Assembly (NCBI GenBank): GCA_027972325.1
Contig: JAPMOS010000049.1
Location: 62,001-126,000, forward strand
DNA from: Paratrimastix pyriformis
Lineage: Eukaryota > Preaxostyla > Paratrimastigidae
Length of the DNA: 64,000 nucleotides
Direction of reading: 5' to 3'
Shown here: positions 1-10,190 of the stretch, one piece after another
Layout of the letters: each line of letters begins with the position of its first letter
Position numbering within the stretch: position 1 is the first letter of the stretch
Position numbers and translations under genes: made by a program
The notes under the pieces: generated by a model
Told to the model about the DNA's origin: nothing
Databases searched by the model: none
The model's input: the letters and a program-made list of their open reading frames with translations, nothing else

Positions 1-1536
1 AGGAGCGCGGCCTCACGAGTGGGAGTGGGTTCGAAGGTGGGACCGGGGGCCAGCTTCGAGCGCGCAGTGGGAAATCGGACGGGGGTTCAATGCCAATGCC
101 AAACAGACCTCAGAGGCAGAGAAGTAGAGCCATTGAGACAGAGGCATACCCTCCCTGTGCACAATCTTGACAACTTCCTTCGCTGCCAGGGCTCCGACCA
201 GGGCGGCCTGCAGAGGGTTCAGGGAATTGTCAGCAACCGCAGTCAGGCAAAAGACAGACGAGGGGAACCAAGGCGCCCCCGTTGGCAGCCGCCTCGAACT
301 GGTCGATGAGCTCCATGTGGGCTTCCAAGGCTTCTTGAGACAGTCGGACCGCGGGGTCGAGGCCCGAGTTGAGGGCAACAACCGCATCGATCGCACCGGT
401 CAGAGGCTGGCCCTGTGAACGGAAGGAGTTTGTAGGGGCGCATAGCGGCAAGAGTGGCTGACCTTGGCGCGAGCCTGGTCGATGGCCAGGAAGCACAGGT
501 GGAGCACCGTTGCGCGGACATCCGGAGAGGACGTGCCAGTGGCGACACCCTCCTCATCGGCCTGTGGCGCCGCGCCGGCGAGGGACAGGCGCGGTTTGGA
601 ACGTTGTTGTGCTAAGGAATCCTGCGGCCGTTAAAGTGGGAAGAGCCGCCGAGGGCAACCAGACCATACAGAGGACGGCAGTCTTTGGATGGCGCACCGC
701 GTAGCCATCGCAGGCATAGGTCCCATGCGTGCGCAAATCAATCGGAACAGTGAAAACGTCCGCGTCTAAAATTCCGCCAGAGTCAAAGAAAGCCGAAAAT
801 GGCAGCGGGACGGACTGAGGACTGTGACAGGGACGGGGGGTTGCCCGTTCAACTCGGAGACACCTTTTACCGAGACAAAGGAGACAAGGTCGCCGGTGTG
901 AAATCCGTGTGGGACAACAGTGGTAATTTCGGGTGGGTAGAGAGCCTGCAATCACGAAGGGGTCAAAAATGACGCGCACCAAAGACACCGACGGTCGCGA
1001 TGTTTGCGATGGCCTCGGTTTGCTGTCCTGTGAGAGCTTCCATGTTCCTTACTTCAAACCGCTTCCCAACATCAACAAAAATTCTGCCAAAGAGCCCAAA
1101 ACAATCCGCAATCACGAGCTGCTTGCCCACCTCGCGCAGATTCGCATCGAATTGTTCCATGTCGTCCACCAGGGAAAGATCTGATAAAACGATCGTCTAC
1201 GAGAAAATGTGGCCGCGTATGAAAAAGCAGGCTTGCCGGACGGAGAAGGGCTGAAGGGTGGCGATGCTGAGATTCGGAACAACTGAGGGCTGGCGGATGC
1301 ATGAAAAAATCCGAAGAAAACAAGAAAATACAAACCGTTGAACCAGTCAGACTCTGGAAAAAGGCCGCAAGCGCCGGCGCCCGCAATTGCGGGACCCCAT
1401 CTCCTGGGAAATGGTCGGTGTTTGGGTTGCTTGTGTGCGTATCATATAACCCCAATGGAACTCCTTTCAAGGCAAGGATCTTGGCAACCTCAAACCCGAC
1501 GTGTTCGAGCCCACAAACGAGTACTCTCGTTGACAT
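1..1536 (-). CDS. Ubiquitin-activating enzyme E1-like protein, N-terminal part (runs off left edge)
   Basis: Reading leftward from ATG 1536, the exons follow canonical E1 order. A Rossmann start (VLVCGLEHVGFEVAKILALKG, about 1527-1465) is followed by a segment with QLVIADCFGLFGRIFVDVG (about 1125-1065), matching the E1 stretch around LVVADTRGLFGQLF. Next comes an FCCH-type segment (HGFHTGDLVSFVSVKGVSELNG, about 915-850), then RATVLHLCFLAIDQARAK, and near 260-130 NPLQAALVGALAAKEVVKIVHREGMPLSQWLYF, matching the end of the inactive adenylation half. E1 enzymes adenylate ubiquitin or a ubiquitin-like protein and pass it to a catalytic cysteine; the active adenylation and cysteine domains would lie left of the window. 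The ATG sits directly before the Rossmann strand, so the usual 40-50 leading residues are missing, and the stretch 1200-1400 is hard to read as exon. The gene may be divergent, mis-assembled or decayed. A UBA1, UBA6 or UBA7 assignment is not possible. Confidence 0.72.
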
Positions 1537-1579
1537 AGTAGACCTGACAAGACCGGTGGAGCAGGCTATCTTCGGAACG
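1537..1579. promoter_or_regulatory. Bidirectional spacer between E1-like and EF-hand genes
   Basis: Only 43 bases separate the two divergent ATGs, so any shared promoter and both 5' leaders must be compressed here or overlap coding sequence. No recognisable TATA-like element is present. The call rests on gene arrangement alone. Confidence 0.4.
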
Positions 1580-1987
1580 ATGGGAAACTCTCCGAGCTTC
1601 CAACAACTGAAAAGGATTAACGAAAGGTTGGCACAGGATATTATCCCATCAAGTGAAGAAGTTCGGGCAATTTTCCAGCTTTATGATAAGTCGGGCGATG
1701 GAGTTTTGCAACGGGACGAGGGAATGGTTTTCTGTCGTCAAGTGATCGATCTGACCATACTACGCGTTCAAGAGAAAATGTCAGGTGAACTCGGACAAGC
1801 CATGGTCGATGAGTTACGCGCGAGAAAGGACCAATATGCCACGCAGGCCTTCAATCAAGGTGATTCGAGTAAAGACGGTCGTCGGTTCGGGCTGCAGATT
1901 TGGTGGGCTGATGGGTGTATTTTTTCCCCCCCAGGACTTCTACAATTCGATGAATTCTATCAAGCAATTCTTAATTTACGAAAATGA
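1580..1987 (+). CDS. EF-hand calcium-binding protein with N-myristoylation signal
   Basis: The exons are 1580-1877 and 1935-1987, giving 116 residues. The protein begins M-G-N-S-P-S, which fits the myristoylation rule (Gly2, Ser6), so membrane anchoring is likely. It carries two EF-hands. Loop 1 is DKSGDGVLQRDE, about residues 37-48. Loop 2, DSSKDGLLQFDE, is complete only after removing the 57-base intron 1878-1934, which splits the glycine codon; this fixes donor GTCGTC and a C-rich acceptor ending CCAG. Both loops have the canonical Asp at position 1 and Glu at 12, so both should bind calcium. The protein is shorter than calmodulin and has a single EF pair. The target is unknown; a membrane-tethered calcium sensor is the simplest reading. 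Confidence 0.85.
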   Translation: MGNSPSFQQLKRINERLAQDIIPSSEEVRAIFQLYDKSGDGVLQRDEGMVFCRQVIDLTILRVQEKMSGELGQAMVDELRARKDQYATQAFNQGDSSKDGRRFGLQIWWADGCIFSPPGLLQFDEFYQAILNLRK

Positions 1988-2634
1988 TCAACGTCGCGCG
2001 GTGCCTTCGTTGATGAGGTTCATCCACTGTAAAATTCGCCCAGGCCGATGACCTGGGCCTTCCAGGGACGGGTCCCCTGGGCCCCTGTGAAGGGCGACCC
2101 GGCCTCCCAGGCCGTCGTCCAAAGGGAAGTCCGGCCATCCCTGCGGTTGTTCCGCACTCACCTGGTGCGCACTCCCCGGCCGAAGAACCCAAGGTATGGC
2201 CCTCCGCGGATCCGTGGTCGGCGACCATCTTCCAACAAGGCGAAGGAGTGGCAACGGACCACGCGCCACGAACGGGAGGCGATAAGGCACGAACGAACAC
2301 GAACGAACACGAACGAACGAGCGTCACAGGGGGGAAGCGGAGAGGAGAGGAGAAGCGGGCCAGGGGCAACACGGCAGCGGCGCGCGAGGGAAGACAATTT
2401 GGGATGGGGGAGGAGGTGGCATTTGGGTTGGGGGAAGAGAAGGCGGCATGGGGGTGGGAGGAGGAGGAAGATCAAAGGATGTAACAAATGCGGACGCCCG
2501 GCCTGAGGAGCCACGCGCAGAGGCAGGGAGGGAGGGAGGATGGAGGGGAGGAGGAGGAGGAGGAGGAGGAGGGAGGGTGCCGTGGCGGGCAAATCAGCCG
2601 GCGCACGAACATCGCGGAGCGGGCCATCCGTCCT
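1988..2634. other. Convergent intergenic region, purine-rich
   Basis: This lies between the stops of the EF-hand gene and the helicase-kinase gene. It holds a short CGAA(CA)-type tandem run near 2288-2322 and a long stretch (about 2325-2580) very rich in G and A on the plus strand. No open frame shows recognisable protein. It probably contains both 3' ends. Confidence 0.5.
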
Positions 2635-5600
2635 TCAGGGCGCCTGTTGGTCCGGCTGGGCATCGGAAACCGGGGCCGGGGCCGTGGTGGTGGAGCGGCG
2701 GTGGACGGGGCGGCCCTGGGCCCGGTGCTGCTGGGCCTCGTCGATGTGCTGCTGCAGGCGGCCGATGAAGTCCTGGTTGCTGGCCTTGCGCCGGGCCAGG
2801 GCCACCTGTAGCAGGGACTCCTCGCGCCCCGGGGTGTCCAGCTCGGCCACGGGCAGCTCGACCAGCACGTGGTACAGGGCCTCGGCCGTGGGCCGCTGGT
2901 CGGGGTCGGGGTGGGTCATCTGGCGGACCACCCGGCTCACCAGCGGCCAGCGGGCCTCGAGGTCGGCCCCGATGATCCCGCCCACGCGCAGCTCCTCGAA
3001 GCGCTGCCGCTCGTAGGCGAACAGCTGGAAGAGGATCAGCCCCAGCGAGTAGACGTCGGCCGGGAAGCCGATGGGGATGCCCGGCGGGTAGCGCTCCGGG
3101 TGCAGCAGCTCGGGGGGCGCGTAGAGGATGGTGCAGTTGCCCGGGTGCTCGTTGGGCCGGTGCGACAGGCCGAAGTCGCCGATCTTGGGGCCCTCCGAGG
3201 TCAGGAAGATGTTCTGCCCCGGGGAGACGCAGACACAGGCACGCCCGGGAGCCGCACCCCGAGAGGCCGAGACAGACAAGAGCAGAGACGATGATGGTGG
3301 TGATGGTGGTGATGATGAACCGCCCCCCAAAAAAAAAAAGGACAAAAGGACAAAAGGTGCCCATGGGGTGGCTGTGCTGCTGGGCGGGCGGGAGGGCGCC
3401 GACCTCGGGCTTGAGGTCGCCGTGGACGAGGTTGTGCTGGTGGATGTGGGCCAGGCCGCCCAGGATCTTGGCGAAGCAGATCCACCGCATGCGGGGCGCC
3501 CACTCGTCGGTGGTGGGCCGCTCCTTGAGCAGGTGGTCCAGGCGCCGCTTGCCGCAGTACTCCATGACGATCTCCAGGAAGCCCGAGTGGGGCGCCTCGT
3601 CGGCCATCAGGCTCTGGGCATAGACCAGCGACCCGTCCTCCGGGCCCGCGTCTGGGTCCTCGTCCTCGCCCGTCTGGGGCTTGGGGATCTTGCTGGCAAG
3701 CGACTGCGGCTCGTGGCACGAGAGGATGTACCTGGGGGGAGGGCAGCGGGCCGGCAGAAAGGGATTGAGAGGGCATCATCAGCATCAGCATCAGCATCAG
3801 GGAAGATGGGGATGGAAGGAGCGATCCGGGGAAGGATGCAGAGGTGAGCCCCCAAGACGGACCTGACGATGTTGGTGTGGTTGAGGCGGGCGATGGACTT
3901 TGCCTCACGGTAGAGCAGCCTCGAGGGGTCGTCGTTGGGGATCTCCTTCACCGCCCGGTAGACGTTGGTCCCCGTGATCTCTGCGCCCCGACCCGACCCG
4001 CCCCGACCCATGCGCCATGCGCCATGCGGTCCCACATGAAGAGACCGCTCCTCACCGTGCCAGGCGGTCGGAAGGAGGGAGAGGAGCGCGAGACGGACCC
4101 CGGACGAGGTAGACCGTGCCGAAGGCGCCGTGGCCCAGCTCGGAGCACACCTCGAACATCAGGAAGCGCGAGGTGGAGCTGACCAGGCTGTTGTGGTGGT
4201 GCTCGGCCCCACGGGGGCGCGCCTCCGGGTCGATCTGCATCACCCAATCGCCACCATCCACCATGATCATCCATCCATCACCATCCACCCCACCACCACC
4301 ACCACCATCCACCCATCCACCCATCCACCCATCCACCCATCCACCACCACCACCACCACCACCACCACCCACCACCACCACCGCCACCGCCACCACCCAC
4401 CCATCCACCACCGTCGTGGCCCCCGTGCCCACGACGAGGCGGCGGATGACCCGGAAGAAACGAACACACTGCACGCCACCCGACACGAAGAACGGGCGTG
4501 GCGTGGCGTGGCGGGCGGACCTCGGGGTATGGCAGGTCCTCGAGGTATTCCTTGAGGATGCCCTCGGCGGCCCCGCCCAGGTTGGGCAGCGAGATCATCC
4601 GCGACAGGGGCTGCCCCGGCCGCAGGGGGGGCGGCGAGGCCGGGCTGGGCGGCACCGCGGGCCCGACGGCCGAGCGAGGCCGCGGGATGGGCTGCGTGGG
4701 GGGCGGGGTGCTGGGGAAGGGGGCCAGCCCCACGGGGGCCGGGTCGGGCTGATTGGGGCCGGGCTGGGCGAGCGTGTTGGGGTCGGAATGCGGCCGGCGG
4801 GCGGGCGAGGCGGGGGGCGGGAAGGCGAAGGCCTCCTCGGGGGCGGCCCCCATGGGCCGGCGCGGGTCGAGGAAGGCGCACATGGGCGGCGAGGCGGCCG
4901 GCCCCAGGTCGGGACTGGGCCACCGGCCGGGCGGCTCGGGCGAGGTGGCCGTGGGCGGCGGCGGGGAGGGTGAGGGGGCAGGCGAGGGGGCGGGTTGTGG
5001 GGTGGGCTGGGCCGAGGAGGGGATGAGGCCCGGCGGAGGGAGGAGGCCGGTGGGCCGGGGCGGCGGGGGGGTGGTAGAGGCGATGGGCTCCGGGTTGCCC
5101 GTCGAGAGGGCGCGCCGCGGGGCCGCCGGTCCAGGGAGGGTCCCGGGCGGCGCGGCTGGCGGGGGCTGCGGGGGCGGCTGTGGGGGCGGCTGTGGGGGCG
5201 GCTGTGGGGGCGGCTGTGGGGCGGCCGCGGGGCGGGGTGCCCGGGCGGGGGCAGCGGCCAGGAAGGCGGCGGGTGGGGGCGACCGGTTGCCGCATGGGGG
5301 CGCCCGTGGGGCAAGGCCCAAAGAGGCTGGCCGGGATGGGCAGGGGAAGGAGGGGTGCCGAGCCGGGGGTGTTTGGGGTGCCCCCGCTGGGGACCAGGAG
5401 GGGCGGGGGCGAGGGCGAGGGCGAGGTGGAGGGCGGGGTGGGGGTGGTGGACGAGGTGGCGCCCCCGGCGGCGCGCGGGTGGCCGGCCGGGAAGAAGGAC
5501 TTGGCCTTGGCGGAGAACTTGCTGCCGGTTGGCTTGGAGGGCGACCCGGGCAGCGACGAGCCCGCTGCTGCCGCCCCACCGGAGGCCGGGCCCGTGGACT

Positions 5601-8600
5601 TGCTGGCGGCGGGGGCGGCGGGGGCGGAGGCCGTGAGGAAGGGGAGCTGCTGGAGGAAGGGAACCCCCGGGACGACGGGCGACGGGGCCGCGGGGGAGGC
5701 GCCCAGGGCGGGCGAGGGCGAGCTGCTGAAGGAGGAGCCGGCCGAGGCCAGGGGGCTCATGCTGGGCGGCTGGGGCGAGGCCGGGTGATGGTGCGGGGTG
5801 CCCGCGGGCAAGGGCAGCAGGGGACCCAACAGACGGGGCGAGGCCGCGGCTGGGGCTGGGGGAGCGGGGGCCGGGATGGCGGTGGGGGTCGGCGCGAGGC
5901 CGGGGACACTCGGCGGGGGGCTGGGTACTGGGCTGGGGCAGGGCGGGTTGGCGGGTGGGTGGCGGCGGAGGGAGTCGCGGTCGCGGCGGCCCGTCCGGTC
6001 ACGCCGATCCCCGCCGCCGCCACCCCGTCGGTGGCCGTCGGGCTTCCGCTCGCCCCAGCTGCTGCTGCTGCCGCCGCCGCCGCCGCCGCCCCGGCGCGGC
6101 ATGGGGCCCATGGTGGGCAGCGAGCTGGACATGGACAGCGGCACGGGGGGCAGGCCGCCGCCGCCGCCGCCGCCGCCCAACATGGCGGGCGGGCTGCTGG
6201 TCGAGGGGGTCAGCGGGCCCGGGGGCGGGCTGCATGCGGGCGGCGAGGGCGAGTCGTCGCCGCGGGGCGAGGGCTGGTGGGGCGGCGGGTCGGAGAGCCC
6301 CCGCCGGATGGCCACGGGCGGCATGCGGGGCAGGGTGTTCGGCGGGGTGGCCGCCCCCGCGGGGACCAGCTGCAGGCCGTGGATCTCCTGGCCCTCGGTC
6401 GAGGCGCGCGCGTCGAAGTTGCGGATGTGGTCGCAGACGACCCGGTCCGAGACGATCACCAGCATGGCGATGGCCCGGCTGGCCCCGGTGTACAGCAGCT
6501 CGCGCGCCTCGGGCAGCTGGTGGAACTGCGAGCCCAGGGCCAGGAAGATGACGGGCCGCTCGAGGCCCTTGAAGCGCCGGATGCACTCGACCACCAGCCG
6601 GTCGCTGGAGAAGTCCCGCGAGATGTCCCCCGGGATGTAGTGCCGCAGGGAGCGGTTCGGCTTGCCCGTCGAGACCAGGGCCGCCGCGGCCGTGGCCGGG
6701 CCGGGCAGCGGGCGGTCGGGGTCCTGGTCCGGGTCGTCCGGGGGCCCGTTCTTGGAGGTGGGGCCCTCGGCCGTGGCCGTGGCCGTGGCCGTGGCCGTGG
6801 CGGCGGGGCCCGGGGTGGTGCCGGTGGTGGTGGGGGTGCCAGAGAGGGCGGGGGGCGCCGGCTCGCGCTGCTCGATGAGTCGGGTCAGGTACTTCTGGAT
6901 GTCGTTCCGGGTGGCCGCGTCGTGGGTCAGGACGGCCACCATCCCCGGGGCGATCCCCATGGCCCGCAGCTGGTCGAGCTTGTTCAGGATGGCCTCCGCG
7001 TGGGCCGCGAAGGGCGAGGGCGGGTCGCCTCCCTGGTAGATCCGGCTCAGACGGGCCGGGGGGCTGCCATCCCACCCCCCCGCCAGAGGAGAAAGACGAG
7101 CCCAACACACGGTCAGGACTCGCAGGGCAGGGCGGCGCGATGGGAGGTCCATGTCCCCCCCCCCCACCCCCCGCCGAGGTGTGTCCTGACAGACATGCCG
7201 GCGATCTTCTGGTAGGTGATGGTGATGGGGCTGGTCTGCTCGTGGTGGAACTCGGTCCGGTGGCCCAGCCCGTAGTACTCGCACAGCGAGTGCAGCAGGC
7301 GGCGCTCCTGGTTGTTCAGCGTCATCACCAGCGGGTCCGGGCTCAGCCCCTCCGCCTGCAGCCTGCACCGGGCAGCCGAAGGGAGGGATGAGGGGCGGTG
7401 GTCGACATCACCCATGGGACACAGCCACATCGGGGGCAGGGGGGGGTGGGGGGGGGGGGGGGGGGGGGATGATGCAGACTTGACGGCGGTGGTGATGTAG
7501 TCCTCGAGGGAGCGCTCCGAGTCCAGGAAGAACTGGCGCTTCTGGCCGCTGAAGTGGAACAGGGTCCGGCTGTCGAGGGGCGGGATCTTGGGCACGGGGA
7601 AGTCCAGGAACTGCACCTTGGGGCAGGCCGCCACGCAGCGCCGCGAGAAGTACGGGCTCACGGAGGATCTGCGAGCGGGGAGGTGCGGGGGAACATACCC
7701 AAAAGATGATGCCGACGGGACGAGGGATTTGGTGTTGGTGGAAAGGAAAGGATCGCCATCCCCGAAAAAAAATGGAAAATGGGGTGGAGTGGGGGCATGT
7801 GGGAGGGGGGAAGGCAGCGAAAAGCGCGAGGGCCGCGGGGTGGGTCGGACTTGATGTCGGATGGGGCCACGAAGCGGGTGATGAAGTCGAAGATGGACCG
7901 GGTGTTGCGCACGACGCAGCACAGGTGGTGCACCTCGAAGCCGGGCAGCAGCCGGATGGGGTCGGTGTGGTTGGGGCAGCACAGCTGCTGGTTGTCGTCC
8001 AGGAAGATCTGCCCGTCCACGGGGGGAGATGCGTGGGCGGGGTGGTGCAGGCCAAGAAGGCGGGGGGTGGGTGGGACGGGGTGATCGCGGCAGGCGGACC
8101 CAGATGTTCTTGTTGGGGGCCACCAGCTTCTCCAGCAGCCGGAAAAAGTCCGGGAAGAAGTCCTGGCCCTCGTCTGCAAGGAGGGTCCCGGAAAAATGAG
8201 GGGCGAACGGTGAGAGGGGAACGGGAGAGGTGAGGGGGGGACAGGATGGATCGATGGGTGAGGGAGAGGTGGATGATTCGACAACGGACCGACAAAGATC
8301 CAGTCATAGCTCGGCCACACGTATCCGCCTGGACGGGAGGGGAGGAACAGCAGTCCTCAGAGTCAGGGCCGCTTGGTGAGGAGGAGCAGACCGGCGAGAA
8401 GGTCATGGGTGAGACGTTCAATAAAGGCACGATCATGGCTGTTGCCCTCAGGGTAGCGCTTGACAAGCTCATCTTGCCCAAAGAGCGCGACAGCATGATC
8501 CTCGACGTAGGAGGAGAAGGGGAGCACAAAAATGTCCCGATCCTTCATCTCCCCTCGACTAAAAGGGAATGAAGAGTCAAGATCTGGTGTCCACAGTGAA

Positions 8601-8857
8601 AACGCAGACGTGAAAAAACTCGTCATATAACTCACAAGAGGTCCATCCACAACAGATGAGAACACCAGAATTCGCGCAGCAGGGTCTTTGGCGGCTTCAA
8701 TGATTTTCGCAACCATGAGGGTAGTTTTACCCGTCCCTGCATATCCACGTACAATCACACGATTCCTCGAGATGGAGAAGAGCCGCTCCTGCTCGTCAGT
8801 CAGCAGGAGGTCGAGCTCCTGCATGGCCTTTTGAAAAGGGTGCTCCTCGTCCCCCAT
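2635..8857 (-). CDS. SF1 helicase - proline-rich linker - protein kinase, probable single gene
   Basis: From ATG 8857 the first exons give a superfamily-1 helicase core: Walker A GYAGTGKTT (about 8745), Walker B/motif II WIFVDEGQD assembled across intron 8289-8174, motif III FLDDNQQL (about 7990) and motifs V/VI RFKGLERPVIFLALGSQF and LLYTGASRA (about 6570-6470). The C-terminal motifs resemble UvrD-like helicases. A long Pro/Ala/Ser linker follows (about 6400-4530). A kinase then spans about 4240-2760: glycine loop LGHGAFGTVYL, lysine in VKEI, catalytic loop HGDLKPEN (HRD has become HGD), DFG in IGDFGLS, and APPEL for APE. Stop is at 2635-2637. The linker changes frame near 5283-5214; a 70-base intron there (donor GTCGCC, acceptor ACAG) joins the halves in frame, and LPYPE then splices in phase to the kinase. 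Twelve introns placed this way start with GTC. The alternative is two adjacent genes with the boundary in the linker. Confidence 0.75.
4266..4425. repeat. CCA/CCAT microsatellite in kinase intron
   Basis: Runs of CCA and CCCATCCA units fill most of the intron between the linker exon (ending LPYPE) and the exon carrying the glycine loop. Confidence 0.9.
5157..5222. repeat. 12-base tandem repeat, Pro/Gln-coding on minus strand
   Basis: Units of TGGGGGCGGCTG recur about five times. On the minus strand they encode PPPQ repeats. Each unit also carries a possible acceptor (CCACAG) in the same phase, so the exact splice point of the linker intron is ambiguous. Confidence 0.8.
7437..7470. repeat. 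G-homopolymer tract in helicase intron
   Basis: Nearly pure run of G on the plus strand, C on the coding strand, within the intron between the exon ending TTAVK and the exon beginning LQAEG. Confidence 0.9.
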
Positions 8858-9009
8858 TGGAGGGCACCAAAACTACAGAAATTTGGATAGGATGCTTGGG
8901 GGGCCCAAGAGACCAAACCAGAAGCTCGGAAGCTGAGAATGCGATTAATCAGCAGATCCCGGGGGTTAATCCGCTGATCCTCCTACAAAAACTTTTCCTC
9001 CTCTGCTCG
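8858..9009. promoter_or_regulatory. Bidirectional spacer between helicase-kinase and ubiquitin-like genes
   Basis: The divergent ATGs at 8857 (minus) and 9010 (plus) are 152 bases apart. GC is moderate and no known promoter motif is visible. Confidence 0.4.
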
Positions 9010-9765
9010 ATGACTTCCAAAATCATGTTTTGGTACGACGACCACGCACCGCCTGGCCACATCGGAAGGCATGAGCTTATTGATATCCTTCCCACCGAAA
9101 CGGTCCTCAACGCAAAGGAAAAGCTCCTTTCGAAAGTGCGACTTCGTGCCCCAGCCGTCCGCAACATTTCGGTCTTCCTTCATGGCCAGGAGCTGGCCGA
9201 CAACGTGACCTTTGGAACACTCAACCTGAACGCCGAATCAAAGTTTGTCTTGGTTGTTCGGATTTGGGTGACCTTCGAAATGGATGAGAGACGACACGTT
9301 GAACTGCCTCTCCTTTATGACGATACGGTTTCCTCTGTCAAAGCAAGAATTGCGAAAGTCTGCGCGGAATTCATCCCGCACTTCCGTGTACGTTCCATGC
9401 TGCATCTTTTTCATCATAGGCTTTCGGTCACTGTACTGCAGATGACCTTGATATCATCGTGCGTGATCGGCCTGCTGATGACTCGCATGAGGTTTCGATG
9501 CTGTGCATCGATAATTGCGCGGCTCTCCCTGTCGTTTTGGTCTGTTTTTTTTGACCGTCCTCACCCGAGCGAATTTTTTTCTGGATTTTTTTTCCCCTGT
9601 ATTTTTGGAATGTAGAAAGTGGCCCCGGCACCTTCGCCAGACCTAGCGCGGGAAGTTTTGGCGCGGAAGACGAGCGATGCCTTGCCCGCTATTCCTATTG
9701 AGACTGTTCGCAAGGTCATCGGAACTCTGCGCCTTCTTGGGGAGCTTCCGGCTCGCTATCTCTAA
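9010..9765 (+). CDS. Small ubiquitin-like-fold protein
   Basis: The exons are 9010-9357, 9420-9539 and 9616-9765, about 205 residues, stop TAA. The introns (62 and 76 bases) have donors GTCTGC and GTCTGT and both preserve frame. Two stretches resemble ubiquitin-like folds. Residues about 12-80 contain LPTETVLNAKEKLLSKVRL, then SVFLHGQELADNVTFGTLNL, matching the ubiquitin pattern of an unmodified Leu-x-Gly-x-x-Leu turn followed by a Thr/Leu strand. A second copy has VELPLLYDDTVSSVKARIAK, then DDLDIIVRDRP. There is no terminal di-glycine: the protein ends GELPARYL, so conjugation is unlikely and an adaptor or scaffold role is more plausible. I do not recognise the specific family. Confidence 0.72.
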
Positions 9766-10190
9766 TATACATTCATCATTCTGTCCTTACGGGCAGGGCG
9801 TTGTTGTACAGGTCTCTCTTGTTTTTGTTACTTGCATTTTTCCTGGCTTTTTTTGAGAATGAGCATTCGAGCGTTTTTCCTTTTTTCTCGAATTTCACCC
9901 CTCCCCGATTCAACCTTCCCCCCTGCCCTTTTTTCGCATTGTTTCGATCCCGTATCGTTTTTCCTCCACCTTTTTCTTCATTCACCTCCACCTCTGTCTT
10001 CGTTCTTCTCCGGCAATCCCGGGCCAACCGATTTCTCCCCCTTTTGGTTGTTTTCTGCTCCGGCAACTGCCCCATTGTCCAACACGTTTCTTCCCTGCTT
10101 TTCGGTTCGGAAGCGACGGCTGGATCGCACCCTTTTCTCACTTTGCCTCAGACCCTCAGACCCTCGCCGGAATTGCGGTGCCTCGTGCAA
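9766..10190. other. T/C-rich intergenic region
   Basis: Between two co-directional genes lies a strongly pyrimidine-rich plus strand with many TTTTT and TTTCC runs. Similar tracts occur at 28220-28450 and 32395-32720, also between tandem genes. They could be upstream promoter elements or 3'-end signals. No supported gene is present. Confidence 0.5.

Noticed and set aside
2040-2592. Arg/Gly-rich open frames in the convergent spacer
   Set aside because: They are explained by purine-rich low-complexity DNA, with no recognisable domain or start context.
4753-7215. 820-codon plus-strand open frame
   Set aside because: It is a Gly/Arg-rich shadow of the helicase-kinase linker on the minus strand. 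High GC removes stops from all frames, and the real helicase motifs are on the minus strand.
9386-9441. Alternative first intron of the ubiquitin-like gene with a GTGTAC donor
   Set aside because: It also keeps frame, but donor 9358 (GTCTGC) with acceptor 9419 gives a better fold-like sequence and fits the donor rule seen elsewhere.
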